This document shows, one piece after another, positions 33,249 through 42,642 of a stretch of 64,000 nucleotides of DNA (positions within the stretch are counted from its first letter, which is position 1; the number at the start of each line of letters is the position of its first letter). The translations under genes were made by a program, and so were the position numbers. This DNA is from Stygiobacter sp043807765 (GTDB taxonomy: Bacteria > Bacteroidota > Ignavibacteria > Ignavibacteriales > Melioribacteraceae): the NCBI GenBank assembly GCA_043807765.1, contig JAZDFQ010000094.1:1-64000 (forward strand), given 5' to 3'. Under the pieces are notes generated by a model that was not told where the DNA came from, did no database searches, and saw nothing but the letters and a program-made list of their open reading frames with translations.

Positions 33249-34217
33249 ATGGCTGCTTCTTACATCATTAGTGTTGATTTAGGCGGAACAAAAATTTTAT
33301 CTGCTCTACTTAATGATAAAAATGAAATTGTATCAAGAGTAAAAGTAGCTACTGATATTGAAAAGGGTGGTGATGAAATTGTGCTCTCGATCTCCAATTC
33401 AGTTAGGCAAATCCTCTTAGAGAACCAACTTAAAGAAGAAGACATTAAAGCTGTTTGCTTGGGAGTTCCCGGCACTGTTAATCCTTCAACCGGAACAATT
33501 GCAACTGCACCAAATCTTGGCTTAGTTGAATACAATATTAAAGAAGCACTCTCTAGTCAGATAGCTATTCCTGTCTTAATAGAAAATGATGTGAATCTTG
33601 CCGGATTAGGGATAAAGAAATATGAGCTTAAAGATGAAGTAAAAAACATGATTGTGGTTTTTGTAGGAACGGGAATTGGCGGTGCACTTTTCTTTGATGG
33701 AAAAATTTACAGAGGTTCAACCTTCTATGCCGGAGAAATTGGACATATGCTTGTTGATGCTAAAGGTGCATTCTCGATCTCTCCAATTCATTCAACATTC
33801 GAACTAACAGCAAGCCGGACTGCAATAGTTCGAGAAGTAAAAAAGAACTTGAAAAGAGGTAAGAAGAGCACGTTAAAGGAATCAAAGAATCAGAAGAAAT
33901 CTTTGAAGAGCAAGGCTCTTGCAGAAGCTCTTGCTAAAAAAGATCCGATTGTAATAAAACAGATTACCAAAGCCAGCAAAACTATTGGAACCGTGCTCGG
34001 AAGCATTACAACACTTCTTAACATAGATACAATTGTACTTGGCGGCGGCGTTATTGAAGCAATGCATGAATTTATGATACCTATAATTACCAAAACTTTT
34101 AATGAATCTGTACTTGAAGCGCCGGGTAAATGTGTTAAGATTTTTGAAACAAAGTTGGGTGATGACGCAGCTTTGTATGGTGGAATTGCTTTGGCTGAAG
34201 AATTTTTAGGCAATTAA
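33249..34217 (+). CDS. ROK family sugar kinase-like protein
   Basis: A 322-residue ROK protein with the phosphate motif SVDLGGTKILSALL, the GTGIGGALFFDG motif and GEIGHMLVD containing the zinc/active-site His. The usual ROK zinc-binding cysteines (CxCGxxGCxE) are absent, and a lysine-rich insert (about residues 198-220, with KRGKKSTLKESK) follows. Glucokinase activity is likely but the atypical zinc region makes substrate uncertain. A GGAGAG ribosome site precedes the ATG. It overlaps the convergent ABC-F gene by 4 bases. Confidence 0.8.
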   Translation: MAASYIISVDLGGTKILSALLNDKNEIVSRVKVATDIEKGGDEIVLSISNSVRQILLENQLKEEDIKAVCLGVPGTVNPSTGTIATAPNLGLVEYNIKEALSSQIAIPVLIENDVNLAGLGIKKYELKDEVKNMIVVFVGTGIGGALFFDGKIYRGSTFYAGEIGHMLVDAKGAFSISPIHSTFELTASRTAIVREVKKNLKRGKKSTLKESKNQKKSLKSKALAEALAKKDPIVIKQITKASKTIGTVLGSITTLLNIDTIVLGGGVIEAMHEFMIPIITKTFNESVLEAPGKCVKIFETKLGDDAALYGGIALAEEFLGN

Positions 34218-36163
34218 CTTATTTCGAATTTTTTTTCAATTTCTTCAAGCTCGTTGGAAAGCTCCGTCCAAACTTGATAAGCCTTATCAAGCTGGACTTT
34301 GATTTTTTCGTAATCAAGATTCTTTTCTTTTGCTAACTGGGGATTAGTGAAAATTTTGGGATCTGCAAGTTCACTCTCTAAGTTTCCTTTTTGTCCCTCT
34401 AGCAATGCAACTTCATTCTCGCATTTTTCCAACTCAGCTCTTAAGGTTTTTGTAGCAGCAAATTTCTTTTGGCGGATTTCAGCTTCAACTCTTTTTTGAT
34501 CTTTCCTCGTCGTTTTTTCTGTTGAAGAAGTTTCTTCTACAATAGTTTTTTGCTCGAGCAATTCTTGCCGCTTCAACAAATAGTAATCGATGTTGCCCGG
34601 GAAAATCTTTCCCTTACATTCTCTAATTTCTATTACTTTATTCACAATTGGGCGAAGGAAGTCCACATCGTGAGAAACGATAATCAATGTTCCGCTGAAA
34701 TTCATCAATGCTTCTTGCAGAATAGCTTTGGAAGAAAAATCCAAGTGATTTGTCGGCTCATCAAGAATAATCAAATTTGCCTTCATCAAAAGGAGTCTGG
34801 AAAGTGCAACTCTGCTTCTTTCTCCGCCGGATAGGACTTTGATTTTTTTGAAAACATCATCGCCGGAAAACAAAAATGATCCAAGTATCGAACGGATTTC
34901 TCCGGCTGAAAGGTTGTTGTTCACTTCTTCAAGCGCATCAACAAGATCAAAATCCGGATCGATGGAATCCGCGACTTCTTGTTCGTAGTAAGACATAACC
35001 GTGTTGTGCCCAAGTGTAACCGTGCCGCTGGTCGGAGTAAGTTTGGAAGCAATTATTTTTGCGAGTGTAGTTTTGCCGGCGCCGTTTGGTCCAACAATAG
35101 CAATCTTATCTTCACGCTCAATTTCAAGAGTTACGTCTTTCAAAACTTGCAAAGGACCGTAATTATGGTTTAAAGCTTTAATCTCTACCGGAATTACTCC
35201 GCTCTTAGGAGGATCGGGGAAACGGAGCGCAATCTTTCGTTCGTCAGATGAAATTTCTATCGTTTCAATTTTTTCGAGCTGTTTTACTCTGCTCTGTACT
35301 TGTCTGGCTTTTGATGCTTTGTAGCGGAAGCGCTCGACAAATCCTTCAATTTCTTTTTTGCGTTTTTCTCTGTTCTTTTGAAGCGCAACAAGCTGCTTTT
35401 CCCGTTCCTCTTTGTAAACTAAATACTGACTGTAATTACCGGAATAGAAATTAATTTGTCTGTCAAAGACCTCAATTGTTCTTGAGGTTACACTGTTAAT
35501 GAAATGTCTATCGTGAGAAATTATTATGAGCGCTGCATTAGATGATTGCAGAAAATCTATCAGCCATCCTAACGTATCAATATCCAAATGATTAGTTGGC
35601 TCATCCATCAAGAGCAAATCGTTTTGGGAAAGAAGAATTTTTGCCATTTGAATGCGCATTTGCCAGCCGCCGGAAAATTCTTCAGTTCTTCTAAAGAAAT
35701 CTCTTTCGCTAAATCCCAAACCCATTAACACTTTTTCAATTCTGGAATCTGCAGAGTAAAAATCAATCTGTTCCTTCTTAAGATGAATCTCGCCCAGTTC
35801 TTCCAAGACTTCTGAGCGGTCTTCTTCCGAAAGGGAAGCGTCGTTTAGGTTCTCCAGAATAAGTTGTTCCCGTTCATCTAAAGAATTAATGTCGGGGAGT
35901 GAAGACTTAACTTCGTTAAATAATGTTTGTCCGCGGAAAGCAATTATGTCTTGAGGTAAATATCCAATCTTAATTCCTTTCTGCTTTTTAATGCTGCCGG
36001 ATTCCGGCTGCTCTAATCCGCAGAGAAGTTTTAGGAAGGTAGATTTTCCGGTTCCGTTCGATCCAACTAATGCAACTTTATCGTGACGGGAAATTCTAAG
36101 ATTTACACCCTCGAATAAATTTTCACCGGTGAACTGAATAGAAAGATTAGATATATCAATCAT
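34214..36163 (-). CDS. ABC-F family ATP-binding protein
   Basis: A 649-residue protein with two ATP-binding cassettes and no membrane domain. Walker A motifs are GSNGTGKST (about residue 35) and GPNGAGKTT (about 350), with signature motifs EFSGGWQMR and LSGGERSRVAL and two DEPTNHLD motifs. The inter-domain linker is basic and helical (KEREKQLVALQKNREKRKKE), and a C-terminal coiled coil follows. ABC-F proteins act on stalled ribosomes; the Uup subgroup fits the C-terminal coiled coil. Assignment to a subgroup is tentative. Confidence 0.9.
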   Translation of the reverse strand: MIDISNLSIQFTGENLFEGVNLRISRHDKVALVGSNGTGKSTFLKLLCGLEQPESGSIKKQKGIKIGYLPQDIIAFRGQTLFNEVKSSLPDINSLDEREQLILENLNDASLSEEDRSEVLEELGEIHLKKEQIDFYSADSRIEKVLMGLGFSERDFFRRTEEFSGGWQMRIQMAKILLSQNDLLLMDEPTNHLDIDTLGWLIDFLQSSNAALIIISHDRHFINSVTSRTIEVFDRQINFYSGNYSQYLVYKEEREKQLVALQKNREKRKKEIEGFVERFRYKASKARQVQSRVKQLEKIETIEISSDERKIALRFPDPPKSGVIPVEIKALNHNYGPLQVLKDVTLEIEREDKIAIVGPNGAGKTTLAKIIASKLTPTSGTVTLGHNTVMSYYEQEVADSIDPDFDLVDALEEVNNNLSAGEIRSILGSFLFSGDDVFKKIKVLSGGERSRVALSRLLLMKANLIILDEPTNHLDFSSKAILQEALMNFSGTLIIVSHDVDFLRPIVNKVIEIRECKGKIFPGNIDYYLLKRQELLEQKTIVEETSSTEKTTRKDQKRVEAEIRQKKFAATKTLRAELEKCENEVALLEGQKGNLESELADPKIFTNPQLAKEKNLDYEKIKVQLDKAYQVWTELSNELEEIEKKFEIS

Positions 36164-36188
36164 AGAATTAGGAAAATTTCTTTATCAA

Positions 36189-38408
36189 TTATTTACGAAT
36201 AACAGCCACTTTAGATGTTTTAATATTGTTGCCTTCTTGATCCGAAGCCACAATAATGTAGACACCGCTTGCAACGTAATTGCCTTGAGTATTTTTGCCA
36301 TCCCAAAATGCAATTTTCCCGCCGGGCGTTTCAAAATTTGCAACCAAGTCTCCGGCAATGCTCAAGATTTTTATGCTGCTGTTTCTAACAAGCCCATCAA
36401 TAGTTACACTGCTCTCATCATTCCCAATAATAAACGGATTTGGATAAACAAAAATACTTTCAAAACTTTCTTTTGGCTCTACGAAAGATGTAGAAAGTTC
36501 TGCTAAACCGTAATCTGTACCCATATAAACTTTTCCGCTTTTAGGATCTATGGCGATACTCATAACATTATCATCCGGCAGCGGACTGTTTTTAGAATTG
36601 AAGTAATTAATTAGCTGATATCCATCGGGAGACAAAACGAAGACACCATTGTTAGTTCCAATCCACTTTTGATCGATCGGGTCCACGGCAATACAATTAA
36701 CCATTTGATTACGAACTGAAAGTCCGGCTAGAGTAGTTAAAGTAGTTTTTGGTCTGGAAGGATCGCTTATCATGTTTATACCGATATCCATTCCAATCCA
36801 AAGTTGTCCACGTTTATCAATTGCTAGACAAGAAATTAAATCGCTGGAAAGACCATCAGATTTAGAGAGAAATCCTTGAGTATCGTCCAATGTATTTTCT
36901 AGTGTACCTTTGTCGTTATAATAATATATTCCTCTATTTCCTTGAGTTGCAAAAAACCACTTGTAACTATTCTCATCAATAACCATTTTATCAAGAAACT
37001 CACTTGTTGATATTGTCGGGCTAGTGAATGAATAGTGATACCATTTTTTGTCCTTAGTGTAAACGCTAAGCGGTTTACCGGCGGCAGAAAGAGGATTTAA
37101 GAACCAAACGTTTCCTTTAGTATCAGCTTTCAAATCAGAAATTACTAGAAATTTGTCATTAGCTGGAATCCCGGTCATCCCGGAATTAGTAGTATTAAAA
37201 ACACTGAATGTATTCTTCTTATAGAAAATAGCTCCTTGTCCCCAAGACCCTAAAAGAATAGTAGAATCCGCTCCTATTGAAATATTGTAAATAGCATCGG
37301 TAGGTAATTGAGAATAATTCTTCATGTTGTATGTTTTCCAAGAATTGCCATCAAACTCAAAAAATCCTTTTCCAGTCACATCTTTCCCGGTAGCAATCCA
37401 TACTGAACCATTTGGAGCGACAGCCATATTTAGGAATGAATTACTTGCCGGCGAGCTTGGTAAAATTCTTCTGGCAATATTGCTTTTTAATTCAATTAAT
37501 CCGGCAGTTGTAGCAATATAATTTGATTGTCCGGATGGGGTAATTGAGCTAAACGTAACGGAATTATTTTCATACAGCTCTGTTTCTTGATTCCCGGAAT
37601 ACTGGTAAATCTTATTACTGGTTAATAACAGAAGGGAAGAACCGCTTACAGCAAAATCTATTACATTCGTTCCCTTGAGTAGAAATTCGCTCCAAGTATT
37701 GTTTTGGAATCTGAAAACACCTTTCGAAGTAGCGGCAAGAATATCCGAATTGTACTGAATAACTTTATAAGGCTGAGCACTTTGGATTCCGCTTACAAGT
37801 GTATAGTTATTCCACGATTCGGGTGCAGAAAGATTCTGCGCGCCAACTTTTTGTACGGCAATTCCATTTTGAGTGCAGACGTAAAATAAATTACTCTTGA
37901 AAGTGCTTATGACCTTTGATTCTGCCGAGAAACTTCCAAGTTTCAGAAAGCTGTCAAGCAACGACAATTTCTGCGCACTTAGAACAGTGATTCCAAACTC
38001 CGTAGAAACAATTACAGAATCACCTTTAATGAAAATGTTGTTTATTCTTTTTTGTGTTTTGTTGGAATTAAATATGTCGAGGATTTTCGCTATTGAATTG
38101 CTGGAGGTGTTCAATACGTTAATGTGCCCTTCACCCGAACCGAACCAAATATTCTTATTGGCATCAACCCCAACAGCAGTAAGATTCTGACTGCTCAATC
38201 CATCGGCCTTGGTGTAAATTTGGAAAGAAGTATCAGCCGTACCGGTTTTGAAAGCGCCACCGGTAGTTGCAGCCCAGATATCATTCCCAATAATTACCGT
38301 TCCGCTAATTGATTTCATATCTGCATAAATTTTCCATGAGCCAAAGTTTTGTGCAAGCATATTAACAGCAGAAATAAAAACAATCAAAATAATTTTTGAT
38401 GCTTTCAT
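36189..38408 (-). CDS. Secreted beta-propeller protein with type IX secretion tail
   Basis: A 739-residue protein. A signal peptide (MKASKIILIVFISAVNMLAQ) is followed by repeated propeller blades of the two-component regulator type (NIWFGSGEGHI, GQLWIGMDIGIN, QKWIGTNNGVF, KVYMGTDYGLAEL). A C-terminal domain begins at YPNPF and ends GVYIIVA ... KVAVIRK, a Por/type A sorting domain. Such proteins are exported through the type IX system and anchored or released at the surface. It is separated by 25 bases from the downstream ABC-F gene on the same strand. Confidence 0.88.
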   Translation of the reverse strand: MKASKIILIVFISAVNMLAQNFGSWKIYADMKSISGTVIIGNDIWAATTGGAFKTGTADTSFQIYTKADGLSSQNLTAVGVDANKNIWFGSGEGHINVLNTSSNSIAKILDIFNSNKTQKRINNIFIKGDSVIVSTEFGITVLSAQKLSLLDSFLKLGSFSAESKVISTFKSNLFYVCTQNGIAVQKVGAQNLSAPESWNNYTLVSGIQSAQPYKVIQYNSDILAATSKGVFRFQNNTWSEFLLKGTNVIDFAVSGSSLLLLTSNKIYQYSGNQETELYENNSVTFSSITPSGQSNYIATTAGLIELKSNIARRILPSSPASNSFLNMAVAPNGSVWIATGKDVTGKGFFEFDGNSWKTYNMKNYSQLPTDAIYNISIGADSTILLGSWGQGAIFYKKNTFSVFNTTNSGMTGIPANDKFLVISDLKADTKGNVWFLNPLSAAGKPLSVYTKDKKWYHYSFTSPTISTSEFLDKMVIDENSYKWFFATQGNRGIYYYNDKGTLENTLDDTQGFLSKSDGLSSDLISCLAIDKRGQLWIGMDIGINMISDPSRPKTTLTTLAGLSVRNQMVNCIAVDPIDQKWIGTNNGVFVLSPDGYQLINYFNSKNSPLPDDNVMSIAIDPKSGKVYMGTDYGLAELSTSFVEPKESFESIFVYPNPFIIGNDESSVTIDGLVRNSSIKILSIAGDLVANFETPGGKIAFWDGKNTQGNYVASGVYIIVASDQEGNNIKTSKVAVIRK

Positions 38409-38521
38409 CCAATCCTCGTTTTGTGATTAATAGATTGTAGAAAAAATAATGGGCAAATTTACCTATAAAAGTTTGATCAAAAAGTAGAAAAATTCATGCG
38501 CGATATGTTTTGTGGTAAGAT

Positions 38522-39355
38522 TTATGCACTGTTCTTTTGCAACATTTTTCTCATTGCATCCAATTGACTACCCGAAATATAATATTTACCCAGATTATCG
38601 TGATCCATTTTTTTCCCTCCATGAAAATCGGAACCGCCCGATTCAAGTAGGCAGTATTGATTAACTATTCCTCTGTAAAACTGGATTTGACTTTCGTTAT
38701 GACAAGGGTGAATGACCTCAATTCCATCAATTCCGGCTTTAATTAAACTCATCAAAAAATGTTCTTTCATGTATCCCGGATGTGCGATAAATGAGAGACC
38801 GCCGGAATCGTTAATAAGCTTAAGTGCACTTTGTGGGGATACGTGAATCTTGCGTTCAAAAGCTGGTCCATAATCCCCAATATAGCGCTCAAATGCTTCT
38901 TGATAATTCTTAACGATGCCAAGATCAGTCATTGCGTAAGCAATATGTGGTCTTCCAACAGCAGAATTTTTGGCATGAGCCATTACATCATCGATTGAAA
39001 TTTTCAAACCGAGATTCCGTAGCTTTTGAACCATCCGTTTTGCACGGTGAAATCTTTCTTCACGAAAAAAACTAAGATATTTATCCAGCTCTTCATTTTC
39101 AGTATCTATAAAGTATGCGAGAAGATGTATTTCTTTATCATCAATATCAGTGCTGATTTCAACGCCGGGAATAATCTCCATCCCAAGATCTTTTGCACAT
39201 TCGTATGCTTCTTTCAATGCATAAAGAGAATCGTGGTCAGTAATGCTAATTGTCTGCAAACCGCTTTTATGAGCAAGCGTAACTAATTCATAAGGTGTTA
39301 AAGCCCCATCAGAATGAAGTGTATGAGTGTGTAAGTCAATTTTGATTTGAGTCAT
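38522..39355 (-). CDS. PHP-domain phosphoesterase
   Basis: A 277-residue PHP protein with the metal motifs DLHTHTLHSDG (N terminus), TDHDSLYAL, PGVEIS and FIAHPGY, and a C-terminal GGSDFHG. Homologues include the 3',5'-nucleoside bisphosphate phosphatase (RNase AM/YciV family), which trims 5' ends of RNA and degrades pAp. It starts one base after the Crp-type regulator ends, so both are cotranscribed. Confidence 0.88.
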   Translation of the reverse strand: MTQIKIDLHTHTLHSDGALTPYELVTLAHKSGLQTISITDHDSLYALKEAYECAKDLGMEIIPGVEISTDIDDKEIHLLAYFIDTENEELDKYLSFFREERFHRAKRMVQKLRNLGLKISIDDVMAHAKNSAVGRPHIAYAMTDLGIVKNYQEAFERYIGDYGPAFERKIHVSPQSALKLINDSGGLSFIAHPGYMKEHFLMSLIKAGIDGIEVIHPCHNESQIQFYRGIVNQYCLLESGGSDFHGGKKMDHDNLGKYYISGSQLDAMRKMLQKNSA

Positions 39356-40036
39356 TTAGATGAACTTTTCCTTAAACTTTTCGTAATCAAGAATTCTCAG
39401 TTTGGTTCCTTCCATTTCAACATATCCTTTTTTGGCAAAAGAGTGAAGTGTTCTGGAAATTGTTTCGCGAGAGGTTCCGGCCATATTTGCCAAATCTTGT
39501 TGAAGAGGAAGTTTTTCGATCTCTACAATACCTTGCTTTATCTTGCCAATATCATCAGCTAGTTGAAGAATTACAGTTGCAACTTTTCCTTCGGCATCTT
39601 TAAGTGAAAGCGCTTTTATTTTCATATCTGCGTTTCTTAATCTTCTAGTAAGTTCTTGAAGGAGTGCAACAGAAACTTCCGGGTGTTCGTATAGGAGATT
39701 TAAGAAATCATTTCGCTGGATCAAAAAGAGTTCGCTTTCATCGATAGCTGTAACGGTTGCAGAGCGGGTAAGTCCATCTAAAATAGCCATCTCGCCAAAG
39801 AAATCGCTATCGCCAAGGATTGTTAGAATTACTTCGCGTCCATCATTGCTGGTTCTGCTTACTTTTACTTTCCCTTTAACAATGACAAAAAGGGCAGTGC
39901 CGGCATCTTCTTCCATCAAGATAACATCGTTTTTAGTATATGCCTTTCGCGAACCAATTTTTTCAATTTTTTCTAATGCATCATTTTCCAATTCCGAAAA
40001 AATTGGAACGTAAGTAAGGAATTCGGACGCTGCCAT
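39356..40036 (-). CDS. Crp/Fnr family transcription regulator
   Basis: A 226-residue regulator with an N-terminal cyclic-nucleotide-binding beta barrel (FVIVKGKVKVS, GDSDFFGEMAILDGLTRSATV) and a C-terminal winged helix with DLANMAGTSRETISRTL. The phosphate-binding cassette GEMAILDGLTRSA is near the canonical form, so a cyclic nucleotide may be bound. There are no N-terminal cysteines of the Fnr iron-sulfur type. It is divergent from gap across a 183-base gap. Confidence 0.9.
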   Translation of the reverse strand: MAASEFLTYVPIFSELENDALEKIEKIGSRKAYTKNDVILMEEDAGTALFVIVKGKVKVSRTSNDGREVILTILGDSDFFGEMAILDGLTRSATVTAIDESELFLIQRNDFLNLLYEHPEVSVALLQELTRRLRNADMKIKALSLKDAEGKVATVILQLADDIGKIKQGIVEIEKLPLQQDLANMAGTSRETISRTLHSFAKKGYVEMEGTKLRILDYEKFKEKFI

Positions 40037-40147
40037 TAAAACCCTCTACTAATTGTTAAAAAAATTTGCATGTATATAAGCAAGATAATTTTTTCGTGGA
40101 TAAGGAACAACGATGTTTTTCGAAATTAAAAAGACAAGCGCGATTCG

Positions 40148-40178
40148 TTGAAACTTCTGGCACGAATGTCTATATTTG
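40148..40178 (+). promoter_or_regulatory. Bacteroidota-type promoter of gap
   Basis: TTG at 40148-40150 and TATATTTG at 40171-40178 match the Bacteroidota pattern TTTG-N(19-21)-TAnnTTTG with 20 bases between. A ribosome site AGGAGA lies a few bases before the gap ATG at 40220. Confidence 0.6.
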
Positions 40179-40219
40179 CCCTTGAGAAATATAACCACAT
40201 GTAATAGGAGAAAGTAGTA

Positions 40220-41275
40220 ATGGCAGTAAAAGTAGGTATCAACGGATTCGGTAGAATCGGAAGACAAATAATTGGTGTCTTAGCCGAAAGAAATCTTCTT
40301 GGAAAAGAAGTAGACGTCGTAGCAGTTGTTGATGTTAGCACCGACGCAAAATATTTTGCTTATCAACAAAAATATGATTCCATTCATGGTAAATTCAAAG
40401 GTACAGTAACCAGCAAAAAAAGCGATCCTTCCTTAGAGACAGACGACATACTAGTTGTTAATGGTGATGAAATTAAATGTATTATGGCTCAGAAAGATCC
40501 TTCACAATTACCTTGGAAAGAATTAGGTGTGGATATCGTTCTTGAAGCAACCGGTTTGTTCACTGATTCTGAAAAAGCTAAAGGACATTTGGCTGCCGGT
40601 GCAAAGAAAGTTCTTATCACAGCTCCGGGTAAAGGCGATGTAAAGACTATTGTAATGGGTGTTAACGATGCTGAATATGATGCTGCAAAACATACAATCG
40701 TATCGAACGCTTCATGTACAACAAACTGTTTAGCTCCGGTTGTTCATGTTCTTCTTAAAGAAGGAATCGGGATTGAAACCGGTTTAATGACGACTATCCA
40801 CTCTTACACAGCTACACAGAAAACTGTTGATGGTCCTTCAAAGAAAGATTGGAGAGGCGGTCGCGCAGCTGCAATTAACATTATTCCATCTTCTACCGGT
40901 GCTGCAAAAGCAGTTGGAGAAGTAATGCCGGCAACAAAAGGTAAATTAACCGGTATGTCTTTCCGCGTTCCTACAGCTAACGTTTCTGTTGTTGATTTAA
41001 CTTTCCGTTCAGAAAAAGAAACCTCTATTGAAGAAATTGATGCTTTATTAAAAAAAGCAAGTGAAACTTATTTGAAGGGAATTTTAGGTTATTCTAATGA
41101 AGAAGTTGTATCTACAGATTTCATTCACGACGAACGTTCTTCAATCTATGATTCCTTAGCTACAAAGCAGAACAACTTAAAAGGCGAAAAGAGATTCTTC
41201 AAGATAGTTACATGGTATGATAACGAATGGGGTTATTCAAACCGCGTTATCGACTTGCTCTTAAAGATGGCTTAA
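40220..41275 (+). CDS. gap: Glyceraldehyde-3-phosphate dehydrogenase
   Basis: A 351-residue glycolytic enzyme with the NAD motif VGINGFGRIGR, the active-site Cys in SNASCTTNCLAP, and the C-terminal WYDNEWGYSNRVIDL. It oxidises and phosphorylates glyceraldehyde-3-phosphate. It is followed by a strong terminator and then pgk, the next step of the pathway. The codon usage and ribosome site suggest high expression. Confidence 0.97.
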   Translation: MAVKVGINGFGRIGRQIIGVLAERNLLGKEVDVVAVVDVSTDAKYFAYQQKYDSIHGKFKGTVTSKKSDPSLETDDILVVNGDEIKCIMAQKDPSQLPWKELGVDIVLEATGLFTDSEKAKGHLAAGAKKVLITAPGKGDVKTIVMGVNDAEYDAAKHTIVSNASCTTNCLAPVVHVLLKEGIGIETGLMTTIHSYTATQKTVDGPSKKDWRGGRAAAINIIPSSTGAAKAVGEVMPATKGKLTGMSFRVPTANVSVVDLTFRSEKETSIEEIDALLKKASETYLKGILGYSNEEVVSTDFIHDERSSIYDSLATKQNNLKGEKRFFKIVTWYDNEWGYSNRVIDLLLKMA

Positions 41276-41300
41276 TTAAGTTAACTTTATATTTTGTCAT

Positions 41301-41329
41301 GACGTCCGCCAACTGGCGGACGTCTTTTT
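41301..41329 (+). terminator. Rho-independent terminator between gap and pgk
   Basis: A perfect ten-base stem GACGTCCGCC / GGCGGACGTC with an AACT loop, followed by five T residues. It lies 25 bases after the gap stop. pgk starts 26 bases later, so pgk depends on read-through or a promoter inside this short gap. Confidence 0.9.
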
Positions 41330-41354
41330 ATCACGAAGATTTATTGGAGGAAAC

Positions 41355-42554
41355 ATGAAAAAGTTAAGTATCGATAACGTTGAATTGAAAGGGAAGAGAG
41401 TTCTTGTTCGTGTTGATTTCAACGTTCCGTTAGATGAAAACTTAAAAATTACAGACGATATTAGAATAACTTCCGCATTGCCTACAATCAAAAAAATTAT
41501 TGCTGAGGGTGGAAAATGTATTTTGATGAGCCACCTTGGAAGACCAAAAGGGGGACCAAATCCAAAGTACAGCTTAAAGCCGGTTGCAATCCGCTTAGGT
41601 GAATTGTTGGAAACAGACGTTAAATTTGCACCGGATTGTGTTGGCGAGCAAGTTAAATTAATCGTTGATTCTATGAAAGATGGCGAAGTATTGTTGCTTG
41701 AAAATTTACGTTTCCATGCAGAAGAAGAGAAGAATGTTCCGGAATTTGCTCAGCAAATAGCTGAGATTGGAGATGTTTATATAAATGATGCATTTGGCTC
41801 GGCTCACCGCGCTCACGCTTCAACAGAAGGTGTAACTAAGTTTATTAAAGTTTGCGCTTCCGGTTATTTGATGCAGAAAGAATTAGACTATCTCGGAACA
41901 GCAGTTGCTAATCCGGTTCGTCCTTTTACAGCAATTCTTGGCGGTTCAAAAATTTCCGGCAAGATTGATGTTATTGAAAACCTATTACCGAAAGTTGATT
42001 ATTTATTAATCGGCGGAGGTATGGCTTACACATTCTACAAAGCAATGGGTTACGAAATTGGGACATCACTTTTGGAAGCTGAAAAAGTTGAACTAGCTAA
42101 AGAAATGTTGGAAAAATTCAAAACTTGCAAAGCAAAAGTTCTTTTGCCAAAGGATAACGTTATTGCTTCTGAATTCAAAAACGAATCACCGGCAAATGTT
42201 GTTGATTCCAACAACATCCCGGCAGATAAAATGGGCTTGGATATTGGTCCAAACACAGTTGAAGAATTCTCTAAGATAGTATTAGAAAGCAAAACTATTG
42301 TTTGGAATGGTCCAATGGGCGTTTTCGAATTTGATAATTTTGCTACCGGAACGAATGCAATAGCTCAAGCTTTGGCAGAGGCAACAGCAGCCGGTGCTAT
42401 TACAATCATTGGCGGCGGAGATTCTGCTGCAGCTATAAGCAAAGCCGGATTGGATGATAAAGTATCTCACGTTTCAACCGGAGGCGGCGCTTCATTAGAA
42501 TTCCTAGAAGGAAAAGTTCTTCCCGGAGTTGCAGCATTGAACGATGCTCAGTAA
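41355..42554 (+). CDS. pgk: Phosphoglycerate kinase
   Basis: A 399-residue enzyme transferring phosphate from 1,3-bisphosphoglycerate to ADP. Typical segments are KRVLVRVDFNVPLD, LMSHLGRPKGGPNPKYSL (quoted in part), LLENLRFHAEE, GSAHRAHAST, and the nucleotide-binding GGGDSAAAISKAG with STGGGASLEFLEG. A GGAGGA ribosome site is directly upstream. The order gap-pgk is a common glycolytic pair. Confidence 0.97.
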   Translation: MKKLSIDNVELKGKRVLVRVDFNVPLDENLKITDDIRITSALPTIKKIIAEGGKCILMSHLGRPKGGPNPKYSLKPVAIRLGELLETDVKFAPDCVGEQVKLIVDSMKDGEVLLLENLRFHAEEEKNVPEFAQQIAEIGDVYINDAFGSAHRAHASTEGVTKFIKVCASGYLMQKELDYLGTAVANPVRPFTAILGGSKISGKIDVIENLLPKVDYLLIGGGMAYTFYKAMGYEIGTSLLEAEKVELAKEMLEKFKTCKAKVLLPKDNVIASEFKNESPANVVDSNNIPADKMGLDIGPNTVEEFSKIVLESKTIVWNGPMGVFEFDNFATGTNAIAQALAEATAAGAITIIGGGDSAAAISKAGLDDKVSHVSTGGGASLEFLEGKVLPGVAALNDAQ

Positions 42555-42576
42555 TTTGTTGTTAAGTTAAAAGGAA

Positions 42577-42614
42577 AAGAGTGGACTTGGGAACAAGTCC
42601 TACTCTTTCTTTTT
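42577..42614 (+). terminator. Terminator after pgk
   Basis: AAGAGT-GGACTTG, loop GGAA, CAAGTCC-TACTCTT forms a 13-base stem with one bulge, followed by a T-rich tract (TTCTTTTT). Confidence 0.8.
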
Positions 42615-42642
42615 AGAATCATATTATTTTTGAGGAATTAAA

